From positions 62,001 to 126,000 of the forward strand of contig NZ_JADABY010000029.1 of the NCBI RefSeq assembly GCF_015672735.1: 64,000 nt of DNA, in the 5' to 3' direction. The DNA is from Citrobacter sp. Res13-Sevr-PEB04-36 (GTDB lineage: Bacteria > Pseudomonadota > Gammaproteobacteria > Enterobacterales > Enterobacteriaceae). The translations under genes were made by a program, and so were the position numbers. The notes beneath the pieces were generated by a model. The model ran no database searches. It was not told the DNA's origin and was given only the letters and a program-made list of their open reading frames with translations. Each line of letters begins with the position of its first letter. The first letter of the stretch is position 1. This document shows, one piece after another, positions 1 through 9,216 of this stretch.

Positions 1-1
1 C

Positions 2-49
2 AGTCAGTTTGCGGACATCATTTTGATCAGTAAAGGAGCAGCGGCATGA
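2..49 (+). CDS. 3' end of an upstream gene, probably the catalytic subunit of the same oxidoreductase
   Basis: One frame is open from the window edge and ends SQFADIILISKGAAA before TGA at 47-49. The TGA overlaps the ATG of the next gene as ATGA, the usual arrangement inside an operon. A DmsB-type protein is normally encoded just after a molybdopterin catalytic subunit (DmsA type), so this is inferred to be that gene's C-terminus. Only 15 codons are visible and they carry no diagnostic motif. Another frame, ending at TAA 31-33, is also open, so the call rests on the overlap and the context. Confidence 0.4.
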   Translation, partial: SQFADIILISKGAAA

Positions 50-603
50 GACGCGTATTTTTGGTAAATAGCGATAAGTGCATCGGCTGCCGTGGTTGCG
101 CGATGGCGTGCAAAAGTTTTAACCAACTGGAGCCTGAACGTTTCTGGCGCTATGTCTATCCGCTAGATAAAGAAATTTACCCACATGAGGAACGGGCATT
201 CTACTCGTTGGCCTGTAACCACTGTGAAAATCCGGCTTGCCTGGCGGCTTGCCCGGTAGAGGCCTACACCAAACGCGAGGACGGTGTGGTGGTGCATAAC
301 CCGGAACGTTGCATCGGATGCAAAAACTGTATCCGCAACTGCCCTTACGGTGCGCCGCGCTTCAATGAAGAAACGAAAAAAGCGGAAAAATGTAGCATGT
401 GCTACGAGCGCCTTGATATCGGTATGAACCCAGCGTGTGTGAATGCGTGCCCGGTGGGTGCGCTGACGCTTATTGACCTGGACGCCGACCCAATACCGAA
501 CAATGCCGTACAGTATCCTCCGGGATTCCCACGCATGCCACAGCTTAACCCCGGGACGCGTTTCATTCTCGCTCGTCAACCGAAGCAACCGGAGGGCAAG
601 TAA
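46..603 (+). CDS. dmsB: DmsB-like iron-sulfur subunit of a DMSO-reductase-family enzyme
   Basis: Electron-transfer subunit of 185 aa, expected to pass electrons from a membrane anchor to a molybdenum catalytic subunit. The protein holds 16 cysteines in four ferredoxin-like groups: C12/15/18/22, C57/60/65/69, C89/92/95/99 and C116/119/131/135. This is the four [4Fe-4S] pattern of DmsB. The length is slightly shorter than E. coli DmsB (about 205 aa), so this is a paralogue of the dmsABC/ynfGH group rather than the classical DmsB. AAGGAG at 33-38 supports the ATG at 46. The stop overlaps the next start (TAATG). The true electron acceptor (DMSO, TMAO or another S- or N-oxide) cannot be read from this subunit. 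Confidence 0.85.
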   Translation: MRRVFLVNSDKCIGCRGCAMACKSFNQLEPERFWRYVYPLDKEIYPHEERAFYSLACNHCENPACLAACPVEAYTKREDGVVVHNPERCIGCKNCIRNCPYGAPRFNEETKKAEKCSMCYERLDIGMNPACVNACPVGALTLIDLDADPIPNNAVQYPPGFPRMPQLNPGTRFILARQPKQPEGK

Positions 604-1370
604 TGGAAAAGTATGAACTTCCGTTAGTCATTTTTACTGTGTTGAGCCAGATGTCGGTAGGGATGACGCTCATTCTGACGCTGCGTACGTTGCGTGGACA
701 ACTGGCAAGCAAACGTCTTTACTGGCTAGTGAGCGGATTGGTTCTGGCGGCAGCGTCCGTGGCTGCGGTATTGCACCTTGCGCATCCGGACCGCGCCTAT
801 AACGCTCTGATAAACCTGGAGCATGCCTGGCTGAGTCGTGAAATTCTCGGTGCAACACTGTACGGTGCAGCGGTAGGGGTAACGTTCCTGGCTAAAGGAC
901 ATAAGGTTCCGGCGGTTCTGGCGTCTATTCTTGGCATCGCGTTGGTGGCAGTACAGGGCATGACCTATGCCGCACCGGCCATGGTGGCGATCGCCAACGG
1001 TCTGACGATGTTGCTATTCTTCATCACGGTGTGGGTATTGGGCTGTGCGGCGATTCCGTTGCTTAACCTCACGCCTGCTGTAGCCGCATTGCGTCAGGGG
1101 ATTGTGGTCTGTCTGGCTGTGCTGATCGCTGCGCCGATTATTTGGCTAAGCGGCGGCACCATTATGCAGATGACGGCGCATGCCTGGATTTCGTCACCAC
1201 TTTATCTGGCGAGTCTGGTATGTCTGGCGGTGGCCTTTGTGCTCAGCCGTCATGGAGAGCGTAGTGCAAAAGCACTGTTTATTTTGCTATTTGTTGGTGT
1301 CTTTCTGAGCCGTCTGACGTTTTTTGGCGATACGGTCAGCACCATCGTGAATATCGGTCACTTGTACTGA
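603..1370 (+). CDS. dmsC: DmsC-like membrane anchor subunit
   Basis: Hydrophobic protein of 255 aa with about eight membrane-spanning stretches, matching the DmsC family that anchors DMSO-reductase-type complexes and oxidises menaquinol. It starts inside the stop codon of the iron-sulfur subunit gene (TAATG, 1-nt overlap), so translation is probably coupled. It is the last gene of its operon: a 12-bp perfect stem terminator follows at 1384-1420. The family has few conserved motifs, so the call rests on hydropathy, length and position after a DmsB-like gene. Confidence 0.82.
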   Translation: MEKYELPLVIFTVLSQMSVGMTLILTLRTLRGQLASKRLYWLVSGLVLAAASVAAVLHLAHPDRAYNALINLEHAWLSREILGATLYGAAVGVTFLAKGHKVPAVLASILGIALVAVQGMTYAAPAMVAIANGLTMLLFFITVWVLGCAAIPLLNLTPAVAALRQGIVVCLAVLIAAPIIWLSGGTIMQMTAHAWISSPLYLASLVCLAVAFVLSRHGERSAKALFILLFVGVFLSRLTFFGDTVSTIVNIGHLY

Positions 1371-1383
1371 TCGTGAAATAATA

Positions 1384-1420
1384 AAAACCCCCTGCCAGGC
1401 GTTCACCTGCAGGGGGTTTT
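1384..1420. terminator. Bidirectional terminator between dmsC-like gene and uspG
   Basis: Perfect 12-bp inverted repeat: AAAACCCCCTGC at 1384-1395 pairs with GCAGGGGGTTTT at 1409-1420 around a 13-nt loop. A T run follows on the plus strand and the matching A run gives a U tract on the minus strand, so the hairpin can end both converging transcripts. Confidence 0.85.
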
Positions 1421-1440
1421 ACATAGCAAATCAGTTGCTG

Positions 1441-1869
1441 TTAACGTACGACCAGCACCGGCAGGGTTGCATGGCGGACAACGCTGGAAGCGTTAGAACC
1501 CAGCAGATGAGTGCTGATTGACGGATTGCGCGATCCAATGACCACCACATCGGCATTCAGTTCTTCGCCTAACTCGTTAACTACATCGCGTACGCTACCA
1601 AAGCGAACGTGCTGTTTGATGCGCGAAGGGTCAATACTGAAGTGACCGACCATTGTTTGCAGACGGGTTTCTGCTTCATGTTGCAGATGTTCCTCAAAAC
1701 GGCGAACGTCAGCAGCAAAGCGATGCAGGCTCAGACTGGCGGAACCTGGAAGCACATGCAGAAGATGGATAATCCCGTTTTCCTGTGCCAGAAATTCTGC
1801 ATGGCGAATAGCCTTGTCGCTCAGTTCCATTTCGAATACATCAACAGGCATTATGATTGTGTTGTACAT
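1441..1869 (-). CDS. uspG: Universal stress protein G
   Basis: UspA-superfamily protein of 142 aa, very close to E. coli UspG (YbdQ). The N-terminal [10 protein letters not shown] and C-terminal [26 protein letters not shown] match the ATP-binding UspFG type: the G-x2-G-x9-G(S/N) nucleotide loop is in the last third. The start is placed at the ATG at 1869 because AAGGAG sits at 1878-1883 (minus strand) just upstream; longer in-frame extensions to 1935 have no such signal and would exceed the family length. Known relatives are cytoplasmic proteins induced by starvation and affecting adhesion and motility. It converges on the dms operon. Confidence 0.95.
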   Translation of the reverse strand: MYNTIIMPVDVFEMELSDKAIRHAEFLAQENGIIHLLHVLPGSASLSLHRFAADVRRFEEHLQHEAETRLQTMVGHFSIDPSRIKQHVRFGSVRDVVNELGEELNADVVVIGSRNPSISTHLLGSNASSVVRHATLPVLVVR

Positions 1870-2066
1870 AAACATTCTCCTTGTCATTACATGAACACAT
1901 AACAGCATAGTATTAAAAATGATTCTGTCAGTCACGACACAGATTTATGTTTTGCGAGCAGGAGAGGGAAAGCGGTGACAATCTGAATGAGGGCAGGGAT
2001 TTCGCCGGAAAGAGGATGCGTAAGCATCCCCTGTAAGATAAAGCGATTGGCTTTGATATGACAGAG
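1870..2066. other. uspG-rnk intergenic region with a small hairpin
   Basis: 197-bp gap between two minus-strand genes. It should hold the uspG promoter and the rnk 3' end. A 6-bp hairpin (GGATGC-GTAA-GCATCC, 2014-2029) lies about 40 nt after the rnk stop but is not followed by a convincing U tract on the minus strand, so I do not call it a terminator. Nothing else stands out. Confidence 0.4.
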
Positions 2067-2477
2067 TTAGCGCAGGTAGTCGCCTGCAGCTTCAGGTTGG
2101 TACTCAAGGGCAATGACTTCGAGATGAGTTGACGTGCCGCCAGGCAGTTCCCAGTGGATCGTATCGCCAACGCGCAGACCCAGCAGGGCTGCGCCAACCG
2201 GGGCCATCACCGAAAGTTGAGTGCTGCTGTCGGTCATATTGGCCGGATACACCAGGGTACGCACACGGACTTCACCATCGCTCAAATTGCGGAATTTCAC
2301 GCGGCTGTTCATGGTGACGACATCGTGCGGCATGGTTTCTGGAGAACACATTTGGGCGCGATCCAGCTCGGCGTTTAAAGCGTCAGCAATCGGTAAACCC
2401 GCAAACGCAGGTTGCTCTAACAAGCGGTCAATGCGCTCAGCATCGAGGTCGTTAATGATGATAGTTGGTCTGGACAT
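2067..2477 (-). CDS. rnk: Regulator of nucleoside diphosphate kinase
   Basis: 136-aa protein matching E. coli Rnk, a GreA/GreB-fold factor that binds RNA polymerase. The N-terminal short coiled-coil part ([21 protein letters not shown]) is followed by a C-terminal FKBP-like domain with the typical [25 protein letters not shown]. Rnk was first described through altered NTP pools and alginate production in Pseudomonas. It lacks the long Gre coiled coil with its acidic tip, so transcript-cleavage stimulation is not expected. It is a single-gene unit here, between uspG and rna, all on the minus strand. Confidence 0.95.
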   Translation of the reverse strand: MSRPTIIINDLDAERIDRLLEQPAFAGLPIADALNAELDRAQMCSPETMPHDVVTMNSRVKFRNLSDGEVRVRTLVYPANMTDSSTQLSVMAPVGAALLGLRVGDTIHWELPGGTSTHLEVIALEYQPEAAGDYLR

Positions 2478-2531
2478 TTATTACTCCATGTCGTCGATAC
2501 TGCGGGTGCGCAGGTAAATAATCCCAAAAGA

Positions 2532-2560
2532 AAACCCTCACCGTCAGGCGGCAAGGGTTT
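2532..2560 (-). terminator. Terminator downstream of rna
   Basis: Read on the minus strand, AAACCCT and AGGGTTT arms (7 bp, extended by GC pairs and G-U) are followed by TTTTCTTTT. The element lies about 60 nt after the rna stop codon and before the rnk start. Confidence 0.75.
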
Positions 2561-2623
2561 AGCTTTTACGATGATACTGAGACTTACCCCAGGTTTGAAG
2601 TGATTTAGTTCACATTCAGGGAA

Positions 2624-3430
2624 TCAATAACCGACTTTGTCGAGGATAAACTGCTTGCCGCAGTTTCCTGGATGCGCTTGTGGCAGGAACGATGCCGCAG
2701 AAAGCGGGGCATTAATGGTGTCAGCCTTGAGCGTAAACTGGATTTCAGTCAGGTAGGCCGGGTTTCCGTGGCAGCTTAATTTCACCGCCTTCACACTTTC
2801 TTCACCCCAGGTTTTTACGACTGCGGCGTTAAATGCGCTGCGGCTGACGGCTTTTCCATAATTGTCGGCAATAAACTTACCTAATTCGTTGTTTTTTATC
2901 TCGTTATTCATTCGCACCATGGTGCCAAAGTATGCGTCAGGATCGAAACCAAAACAGGCGCCGTGCTTGGCATATTCGTAACGTTCGAGACACGATGTTC
3001 CGCCAGCACCGGGCATCACAGCACTCAGTTTTGCGGCGCTTTCCAGCGAAAGCCCCGTTTCTGGCGCGGCGCATTTGCGACTGGCGCGGGCCTCCGGCAG
3101 GTTTGGAATGGGACGTGTGGAACAGCCAAAGCGCATCCACCGACGATTATCTACGCCACGGGCGGCAATCGATCTTGGCAGGCCAGGCCACAGACCGTGG
3201 ACGGTCAGGAAATCCGCTTTATTTGCGGTTTCTTTTTGCAGGCGGCATTCGTCGGGTTCCTGACGATTACGCTCGTGTTGGCTTTGACAAAAACCGGTTT
3301 GCCAGGAGAGCGCCAGCACATAGCGATCAAAGTCACCGTACTGTTTTGCCTGAAGTGGTTCGGCCTGGGCGGCAGAAACCGGCAGCAGAAGTGCCGCCAG
3401 CAAAGAGCAATAACGCCATGTCGATGTCAT
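2624..3430 (-). CDS. rna: Ribonuclease I (periplasmic RNase T2 family)
   Basis: 268 aa, the same length as E. coli RNase I. It has a signal peptide ending near AAQA (about residue 23) and both RNase T2 active-site segments: LTVHGLWPGLP (His78) and EYAKHGACF (Glu152, His156). Cysteines typical of the disulfide-bonded family are present. The enzyme cleaves RNA non-specifically to 2',3'-cyclic phosphates in the periplasm. The ATG at 3430 has only a weak upstream Shine-Dalgarno, but it begins a proper signal peptide and matches the family start. It is monocistronic, bounded by hairpins at 2532-2560 and 3485-3512. Confidence 0.96.
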   Translation of the reverse strand: MTSTWRYCSLLAALLLPVSAAQAEPLQAKQYGDFDRYVLALSWQTGFCQSQHERNRQEPDECRLQKETANKADFLTVHGLWPGLPRSIAARGVDNRRWMRFGCSTRPIPNLPEARASRKCAAPETGLSLESAAKLSAVMPGAGGTSCLERYEYAKHGACFGFDPDAYFGTMVRMNNEIKNNELGKFIADNYGKAVSRSAFNAAVVKTWGEESVKAVKLSCHGNPAYLTEIQFTLKADTINAPLSAASFLPQAHPGNCGKQFILDKVGY

Positions 3431-3484
3431 GATGAATTCGGATACTTATATAATTTCTGAATGTCATCTATTAAATCATAAAAA

Positions 3485-3512
3485 ATGCCGCTCAGGTTTA
3501 GCTGAGCGGCAT
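3485..3512 (-). terminator. Terminator of the citrate operon (after citT)
   Basis: Perfect 11-bp stem (ATGCCGCTCAG at 3485-3495, CTGAGCGGCAT at 3502-3512, loop 6 nt) followed on the minus strand by a run of T at 3484-3479. It lies about 40 nt beyond the citT stop codon and upstream of rna. Confidence 0.9.
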
Positions 3513-3553
3513 CATTTTCGTTACGCGTTTTTGCTAAGGACTAAGAAGTACGA

Positions 3554-5017
3554 TTAGCTCCACATTGCCAGAATCGGCCAGCCGACCAGCAGAAGCATGG
3601 CGATATAGATAACGCCGAAGATGGCACCCAAACGCCAGTAATCTTTGGACTTCACATAACCACAGCCGTAAATGATAACGCCAGGGCCGGTGGCATACGG
3701 TGTCAGACAGCCCATAATACCGATGGACAGTACCAGCAGAATACACAGATGCTCCATTGGCACGCCCGGGATCCCTTTACCTACCGCCAGAATCACCGGC
3801 AGCATGGTTGCGGTATGTGCAGAAAGGCTGGCAAAAAGGTAGTGAGCAAAGTAGAACACCAGCACCAGCACGATCACGGTCGCGTTAGGCGAGAAGCCTT
3901 CCAGGTGCGAGCTCATGGTGTTAGCGAACCAGTCAATAAAACCAGAGCGGGTTAAGCCGTTGGCCATTACCACCAGGGTGGCGAGGTTGACCAGCGTGTT
4001 CCATGCACTGTTATAGCGGGTAATGTCTTTCCACGGAACAACGTGCAGAGCCAACATCAGAGAAACCGCCAGCAGACCCACAGCGGTGGCATCAATCATC
4101 TTGCCGCCGAATACCCACAGACCCAGGCTCAGCAGCACCAGACCGATCAGGGTCATTTCTTTACGGGTCAGTTTACCCATGGTTTTCAGTTCATCACCGG
4201 CCCATGCGGCAACTTCTGCACTGTGAGTAACTTCGGGTTTGTACAGAACGTAGGACAACCACGGCGCAACGATCAGCAAAATAATACCGACCGGCAGGAA
4301 GCTGAGGAACCACTGCAGCCAGCTGATTTGAATACCGGCAATTTTGTTAACGAATTCCAGACCCAGTACGTTTGGCGCAGCGCCGGTAACGAACATGGAG
4401 GAGCTCAGGCTGGTACTGATTACCATCATCCACATCAGATAACCGCCGATACGGCGTGCCGATGGATCGTTAGGGAATGATTTAAACAGCGGCGGCAGGT
4501 TCTTGATAACCGGGAATACGGTACCACCAGTACGCGCGGTGTTCGACGGTGTAAACGGCGCCAGCAGGATGTCGATAATCACAATCGCATAGCCCAGTGT
4601 CAGGGTACGTTTCCCCATAAACTTCACCAGGAACAGTGCGATACGACGACCCAGACCGGTGACTTCATAACCCAGTGCGAAAATGAACGCACCGAACACC
4701 AGCCATACGGTGGTGCTGGAGAAGCCTGCCAGGCCCCATTTCAGCGCCTGCTTGCCGGCGTGAAAGGTGGGGTCAGCCAGTTCTTTGGCATCAAACAGCA
4801 GGTAGTTGCTGCCGATAACACAAATCGTCACGGCGATAAAACTGATCGCTGTTGCCGGGATGGGCTCGAGGATCATGCCGACGATCATGGCCACAAATAC
4901 GGCAAAGTAGTGCCAGGCCTGCGGGGGCATTCCATCTGGGACGGGGATAAGAAACATGACACCCATGACGACCAGCGGGGCCAGTAACTTCCATATACTA
5001 TCTTTTGATAAAGACAT
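3554..5017 (-). CDS. citT: Citrate/succinate antiporter
   Basis: 487-aa inner-membrane carrier of the DASS (SLC13-like) family, nearly colinear with E. coli CitT. About 12-14 hydrophobic segments are visible. Signature regions include FTPSNTARTGGTVFPVIKNLP and, near the C-terminus, LTPYATGPGVIIYGCGYV. CitT takes up citrate in exchange for succinate, the end product of citrate fermentation. It is the last gene of the cit operon, 23 nt after citG, and is followed by a strong terminator. Having CitT rather than a Na+-dependent CitS, with no oxaloacetate decarboxylase genes, puts this cluster in the E. coli-like class that needs a co-substrate to reduce oxaloacetate. Confidence 0.96.
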   Translation of the reverse strand: MSLSKDSIWKLLAPLVVMGVMFLIPVPDGMPPQAWHYFAVFVAMIVGMILEPIPATAISFIAVTICVIGSNYLLFDAKELADPTFHAGKQALKWGLAGFSSTTVWLVFGAFIFALGYEVTGLGRRIALFLVKFMGKRTLTLGYAIVIIDILLAPFTPSNTARTGGTVFPVIKNLPPLFKSFPNDPSARRIGGYLMWMMVISTSLSSSMFVTGAAPNVLGLEFVNKIAGIQISWLQWFLSFLPVGIILLIVAPWLSYVLYKPEVTHSAEVAAWAGDELKTMGKLTRKEMTLIGLVLLSLGLWVFGGKMIDATAVGLLAVSLMLALHVVPWKDITRYNSAWNTLVNLATLVVMANGLTRSGFIDWFANTMSSHLEGFSPNATVIVLVLVFYFAHYLFASLSAHTATMLPVILAVGKGIPGVPMEHLCILLVLSIGIMGCLTPYATGPGVIIYGCGYVKSKDYWRLGAIFGVIYIAMLLLVGWPILAMWS

Positions 5018-5040
5018 GAATGATTCTCCGGAAAGGATCT

Positions 5041-5946
5041 TTAATGGTGATAATGATGAACTTGTGAAATCTGAGCTAAGAACCAGGTGACAATCAGCAG
5101 ATCGGCGCAGCCTCCAGGACTGAGGTTGCGTTCAATGCACTGTTGGTCGAACTGGCGCAGGTAATCGAGATCGGTGGGGGTGCGAATTCCCCCTTGCTGC
5201 AATAATGTGGCGGATTGCTGCTGTAACCAGCGCAAACCTTCAGCGCCACCGCGGGAAGCTACGTTGGTATCGCCGTTGATTGCCATGAGCAGCAGTAAGG
5301 TGTCGAGCAATGCCAGTTCAGGATCGCGACCCTGAGCCAGCAACGTGCGGTAGTGCGGTAAAGCGTGGTGGATCACTAACGGATAGCCCGCTTCTGCTTC
5401 ACCGCGAGCACCGGTTAATCCCAGTTGTTGGTACAGACGTTGGCCAGCCGTGAGTTGTTGATTGTTCTGGCGCAGTTCGCGCTCGGTCAGGCCGCGGCAA
5501 AAGGTTGCCGCCGTAGAGCAAATGGTTTCAGGTGTGACGGTCTGGCGGAGCTGGTGCAGGCGACCAATGGCGGCACACAGCAGTCCTAATGAAAAGATAC
5601 TGCCTTTATGGGTGTTCACCCCGGCAGTGGCGCGAAACATCTCGGCCTCGCAGGCCATCCCCACCGGGCGCAGTCCTTTCAGCACATCTTCAGGTGCCAG
5701 TAGCGCACTGAAGGCGCCGTATTCGACAAAGCGTGGCAGCCAGACTTGAATTGCCTCGGCGCTGCGGTGGAAGTCGTCCAGCGCCATGTCTTTGTGTGCG
5801 CCGTTGTTAATACGATCCACCAGACCGGGTTTGGGCGACAGGTTGACTTCCGTCAGCATGGCACGCCACGCGAGCGTTGCGTAGGCTTCAGGCAGATCCT
5901 GAGGAAGAACGGTGGAATCAGTCGATGTTGCGGGAATCGGCATCAT
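5041..5946 (-). CDS. citG: 2-(5''-triphosphoribosyl)-3'-dephospho-CoA synthase
   Basis: 301-aa CitG. It makes the precursor of the citrate lyase prosthetic group from ATP and 3'-dephospho-CoA. Family signatures visible: [19 protein letters not shown] near residue 40, [21 protein letters not shown], and [13 protein letters not shown]. Two adjacent ATG codons (5946 and 5943) are possible starts; GAGGAA lies just upstream. The first 29 nt overlap the end of citX, so translation is probably coupled. Compared with E. coli CitG (292 aa) the C-terminus carries a short His-rich tail, VHHYHH. Confidence 0.95.
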   Translation of the reverse strand: MMPIPATSTDSTVLPQDLPEAYATLAWRAMLTEVNLSPKPGLVDRINNGAHKDMALDDFHRSAEAIQVWLPRFVEYGAFSALLAPEDVLKGLRPVGMACEAEMFRATAGVNTHKGSIFSLGLLCAAIGRLHQLRQTVTPETICSTAATFCRGLTERELRQNNQQLTAGQRLYQQLGLTGARGEAEAGYPLVIHHALPHYRTLLAQGRDPELALLDTLLLLMAINGDTNVASRGGAEGLRWLQQQSATLLQQGGIRTPTDLDYLRQFDQQCIERNLSPGGCADLLIVTWFLAQISQVHHYHH

Positions 5947-6469
5947 GCAGCAGTTCCTCCATGCGAATAAGTAAGTCGGAAAGCGCGTGGGTTTTACCCC
6001 GCGCGCAGTCGGCAGCGCTTTGCTCGCACCGCAGGCAGCGGCGTGCAGGGAGCGCGAAATGACGGCGGGACAGAATTTCCCCTTCCGGGGTCAGGACATC
6101 GAGGTCCCATAACCGTCCCAGCGGATGTGAATGCTCAAGCTCAATGGTGGCGAGCTTGAGGTCATGCACCGGAGCCTCAATAGACAACAGACCTTCCGGC
6201 CCGCTGGCAGAAACCAGCGCTGTTTGCTCCCTGATAATCCAGCCAGATTTTTCCGCCAGTGTGAGCAGGGCGGTCATGCCGTGATTAAAAATGCGACGCG
6301 TTAATTCGCTGTCTTTAATCGGACCCGGTGCAACCACGGTAAAAGAAACCAGTGGCGCATGGTGGCGGGTGAGCCAGGCATGCTGTCGTGCTTGTCTCTC
6401 ATCGCGGCTGGCGAGCAGCTCGGGAATAGAAACCGCGTGGCAGGTGGCATGTTCAGGGAGCAGGTGCAT
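5918..6469 (-). CDS. citX: Apo-citrate lyase phosphoribosyl-dephospho-CoA transferase
   Basis: 183-aa CitX, same length as in E. coli. It attaches the prosthetic group made by CitG to the acyl carrier subunit CitD. Recognised by the conserved [13 protein letters not shown] at the N-terminus and [14 protein letters not shown] and [20 protein letters not shown] further on. It lies 3 nt after citF and overlaps citG by 29 nt. In some bacteria CitX and CitG are fused; here they are separate. Confidence 0.95.
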   Translation of the reverse strand: MHLLPEHATCHAVSIPELLASRDERQARQHAWLTRHHAPLVSFTVVAPGPIKDSELTRRIFNHGMTALLTLAEKSGWIIREQTALVSASGPEGLLSIEAPVHDLKLATIELEHSHPLGRLWDLDVLTPEGEILSRRHFALPARRCLRCEQSAADCARGKTHALSDLLIRMEELLHDADSRNID

Positions 6470-6472
6470 GGC

Positions 6473-8005
6473 TTATTCCTTCACCTGATGCACAACGTCA
6501 ATCACTGAACCGTCGCGGTAACGCACAACGGCAATCACGCGGTCGGTGAATTCGATGGCGCGCGGCTGGCCGGTAAGTTGCTGTGCACGCTCGCGCAGCC
6601 ATTCGATGGAGACCACTTTCATGCCAGCTTCTTGCAGGCGTTCAGCCAGTTCAGGACGCGCAGGGTTGACGGCGATACCGTGGTCAGTGACCAGAATGTC
6701 AACGCTGGAGCCAGGGGTGACGCAGGTCAGGACGTTATCAACCAGCGTCGGGATGCGACCGCGAACTAATGGGGCGACGATGATCGACAGCGCAGCACCG
6801 ACGGCGGTATCGCAGTGGCCACCGGATGCGCCGCGCAGCACGCCATCGGAGCCGGTCAGTACGTTGACGTTGAAGTGGGTATCCACTTCCAGCGCGCTCA
6901 GCACCACGACGTCCAGACGGTCAACCGATGCGCCTTTTGAGCCCCAGTTAGCGTACTGGTTGGCACTGATCTCAATGTGGTTAGGGTTGCGGGCCAGGGA
7001 TTTCGCAGCAGCGCTGTCGAAACTCTGTACGTCCAGCAGTTTGCGGATTAAGCCTTTTTCATGCAGGTCAACGATGGTGGCAGTGATGCCGCCCAGTGCG
7101 AAGTCGGCGCGAATGTCACGGCTGCGCATTTTGTCTTCCAGGAAGCGGGTCACAGCCAGCGAAGCGCCACCGGTACCGGTCTGCAATGAGAAGCCTTCGT
7201 TAAAGTAGCCGGAGTTTGCAATCACCTCTGCCGCGCTGCGGGCGATCAGCAGTTCACGCGGGTTGGTCGTCATGCGGGTTGCATCTGCACCGATCTTGTC
7301 GGCATCGCCGACCTGTTCGATCTGCACGATCAGATCTACCTGATCCTGGGTGATGCTGGCCGGATTATGCGGATAGCTCAGCAGTTGTTCGGTCAGCAGG
7401 ACTACCTGTTTGGCATTTTCAGCATCGACGCGGGCGTAGCCGAGTGAGCCACAGCACGCTTTACCTGTGTAGCCGTTGGCGTTACCAAACTGATCGCAGG
7501 ACGGCACGCCGAGGAAAGCAACGTCAATATTTAACTCGCCGCTTTGTACCAGGTGTACGCGACCGCCGTGAGAGTGGACCTGCACAGGCTCAGCCAGTAA
7601 GCCGCGGGAGATCTCTTCTGCCAGTGGACCACGCAGGCCGGACGTGTAAATACGGCTGACGACGCCCTGGCGAATGTGTTCCACCAGTGGAGCGTGACAG
7701 TCGCTCAGGGAGCTGGATGCCAGAGTCAGGTTTTTAAAGCCCATGGCGGCAATGGCATCCATTACCAGGTTAATGGTCAGATCGCCACCGCGGAAAGCGT
7801 GGTGGAAAGAGATGGTCATTCCATCCTGTAAACCTGAACGGCGAATCGCGTCTTCCAGGTTGGCGCACAGTTTTTTGTCGCGGGGTTTCTGCGCCTGTAA
7901 TTCTACTTTTGCGCTGCTCTGGAAAGCGGAAAGGTTGCTTTCAGCATGACGGCTCCAGGTCGCCACGCGATCCTGGCGTTGAGACTGTTCGATTTTCTGC
8001 GTCAT
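6473..8005 (-). CDS. citF: Citrate lyase alpha subunit (citrate:acetyl-ACP transferase)
   Basis: 510 aa, identical in length to E. coli CitF and highly similar throughout. The alpha subunit swaps the acetyl group on the acyl carrier protein for citrate, releasing acetate. Family segments visible: FHHAFRGGDLT, TSGLRGPLAEEISRGL, QTGTGGASLAVTRFLE and VTDHGIAVNPARPEL. It follows citE by 9 nt and precedes citX by 3 nt in the cytoplasmic citrate lyase operon. Confidence 0.97.
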   Translation of the reverse strand: MTQKIEQSQRQDRVATWSRHAESNLSAFQSSAKVELQAQKPRDKKLCANLEDAIRRSGLQDGMTISFHHAFRGGDLTINLVMDAIAAMGFKNLTLASSSLSDCHAPLVEHIRQGVVSRIYTSGLRGPLAEEISRGLLAEPVQVHSHGGRVHLVQSGELNIDVAFLGVPSCDQFGNANGYTGKACCGSLGYARVDAENAKQVVLLTEQLLSYPHNPASITQDQVDLIVQIEQVGDADKIGADATRMTTNPRELLIARSAAEVIANSGYFNEGFSLQTGTGGASLAVTRFLEDKMRSRDIRADFALGGITATIVDLHEKGLIRKLLDVQSFDSAAAKSLARNPNHIEISANQYANWGSKGASVDRLDVVVLSALEVDTHFNVNVLTGSDGVLRGASGGHCDTAVGAALSIIVAPLVRGRIPTLVDNVLTCVTPGSSVDILVTDHGIAVNPARPELAERLQEAGMKVVSIEWLRERAQQLTGQPRAIEFTDRVIAVVRYRDGSVIDVVHQVKE

Positions 8006-8014
8006 TTTTTTGCC

Positions 8015-8923
8015 TTATTCTTCGCGAATGCCGGAAAGTTCTGCACGGGAGATAACCAGAAGGGCGCGCTCGATAACCGGGCTGTCGACCATCTTGCCGT
8101 TCAGGGAGACAACGCCACGGCCTTCGCGAGCGGCGGCTTCAGCGGCTTCTACAACCAGGCGGGCGTGCGCCAGCTCTTTGCGCGTTGGCGCGTACAGGTT
8201 GTGCAGGAGGTCGATCTGGCGTGGGTTGATGAGTGATTTACCATCAAAGCCCAATTGCTTGATGTGTGCGGCTTCGTGCAGGAAACCGGCTTCGTTGTTG
8301 GCGTCAGAATAAACGGTATCGAATGCCTGGATGCCCGCAGAGCGTGCAGCCTGCAAAATAGAGCAACGGGCGAACAGCAGTTCGGTGCCTTCCGGCGAAC
8401 GCTCGGTGCGCAGGTTACGCACGTAATCTTCGGCACCCAGTGCAATACCGATCAGACGCTCAGAGGCGTGAGCGATTTCAACGGCGCGGGTGATGCCCAA
8501 CGGTGATTCAATAGCGGCCAGCAGACCGGTGCTGCCGGGTTCGCGGCCGCAGGCGTTTTCGATACGCAGAATTTCGCTTTCGATGTCGATAACATCCTGC
8601 GCGGTATCGGTTTTGGGTAAACGCACGATGTCAGCGCCACCGCGAACGACCGCTTCGAGGTCATTGATACCCCATTCAGAGTCGAGGGCGTTTACGCGGA
8701 CAATGGTTTCAACGTCGTGATACAGCGGATGCTGCAGCGCGTGGTACACCAGACGACGCGCGGTGTCTTTCTCACGCAGTGCAACGGAGTCTTCAAGGTC
8801 GAACATCAGCGCATCTGCCGGGTAGATAAACGAGTTGCTGATCATTGCGGCATTGGCGCCCGGTACGAACAACATACTGCGGCGTGTGCGGGATTTACGT
8901 TGTTGCAAAGATTCAGAAATCAC
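8015..8923 (-). CDS. citE: Citrate lyase beta subunit (citryl-ACP lyase)
   Basis: 302 aa; cleaves citryl-ACP to oxaloacetate and acetyl-ACP. HpcH/HpaI-type TIM-barrel motifs are visible: [35 protein letters not shown] and [14 protein letters not shown] place the start at GTG 8923, not at the in-frame ATG at 8938. The GTG overlaps the citD stop as GTGA, a GGGAGGA Shine-Dalgarno lies 7 nt upstream inside the would-be first codons, and the product then equals E. coli CitE in length and N-terminus (ISxSLQQRK). Translation is therefore coupled to citD. Confidence 0.95.
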   Translation of the reverse strand: MISESLQQRKSRTRRSMLFVPGANAAMISNSFIYPADALMFDLEDSVALREKDTARRLVYHALQHPLYHDVETIVRVNALDSEWGINDLEAVVRGGADIVRLPKTDTAQDVIDIESEILRIENACGREPGSTGLLAAIESPLGITRAVEIAHASERLIGIALGAEDYVRNLRTERSPEGTELLFARCSILQAARSAGIQAFDTVYSDANNEAGFLHEAAHIKQLGFDGKSLINPRQIDLLHNLYAPTRKELAHARLVVEAAEAAAREGRGVVSLNGKMVDSPVIERALLVISRAELSGIREE

Positions 8924-9216
8924 TGGCAATCCTCCCATGGCAGTGCCGGAATGCCGCTGGCACGGGCCAGTAATGCTTCCAGTCGCGCACGTAAAATGCA
9001 GTCCAGTGCGCCTTTATCATCAACATTTAATTGCACGCCGCGTACGTTGTAGCGGGACAGAACGTCGAGGATGGTGGCGCGAATGGCATCACCAAACTGT
9101 TTTTCAACGCTACTGTTAACCTGCAGGTCGATATCCTGCGTATCGAGTGGGGCGATGCGAATCATCACATCACCTGACTCGAGAGTGCCTGCGACGGCTG
9201 CCTGCTTTATTTTCAT
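8920..9216 (-). CDS. citD: Citrate lyase acyl carrier protein (gamma subunit)
   Basis: 98-aa acyl carrier subunit. The sequence [12 protein letters not shown] contains Ser14, the residue that carries the phosphoribosyl-dephospho-CoA arm in characterised CitD proteins. Its start overlaps the citC stop by 4 nt (ATGA) and its stop overlaps the citE GTG (GTGA), so citC-citD-citE form a tightly coupled series. Confidence 0.96.
   Translation of the reverse strand: MKIKQAAVAGTLESGDVMIRIAPLDTQDIDLQVNSSVEKQFGDAIRATILDVLSRYNVRGVQLNVDDKGALDCILRARLEALLARASGIPALPWEDCQ

Noticed and set aside
1609-1902. 97-aa plus-strand frame opposite uspG
   Set aside because: Lies across uspG and its leader; no supporting signal.
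2014-2029. rnk terminator
   Set aside because: The hairpin is only 6 bp and is not followed by a U tract on the minus strand.
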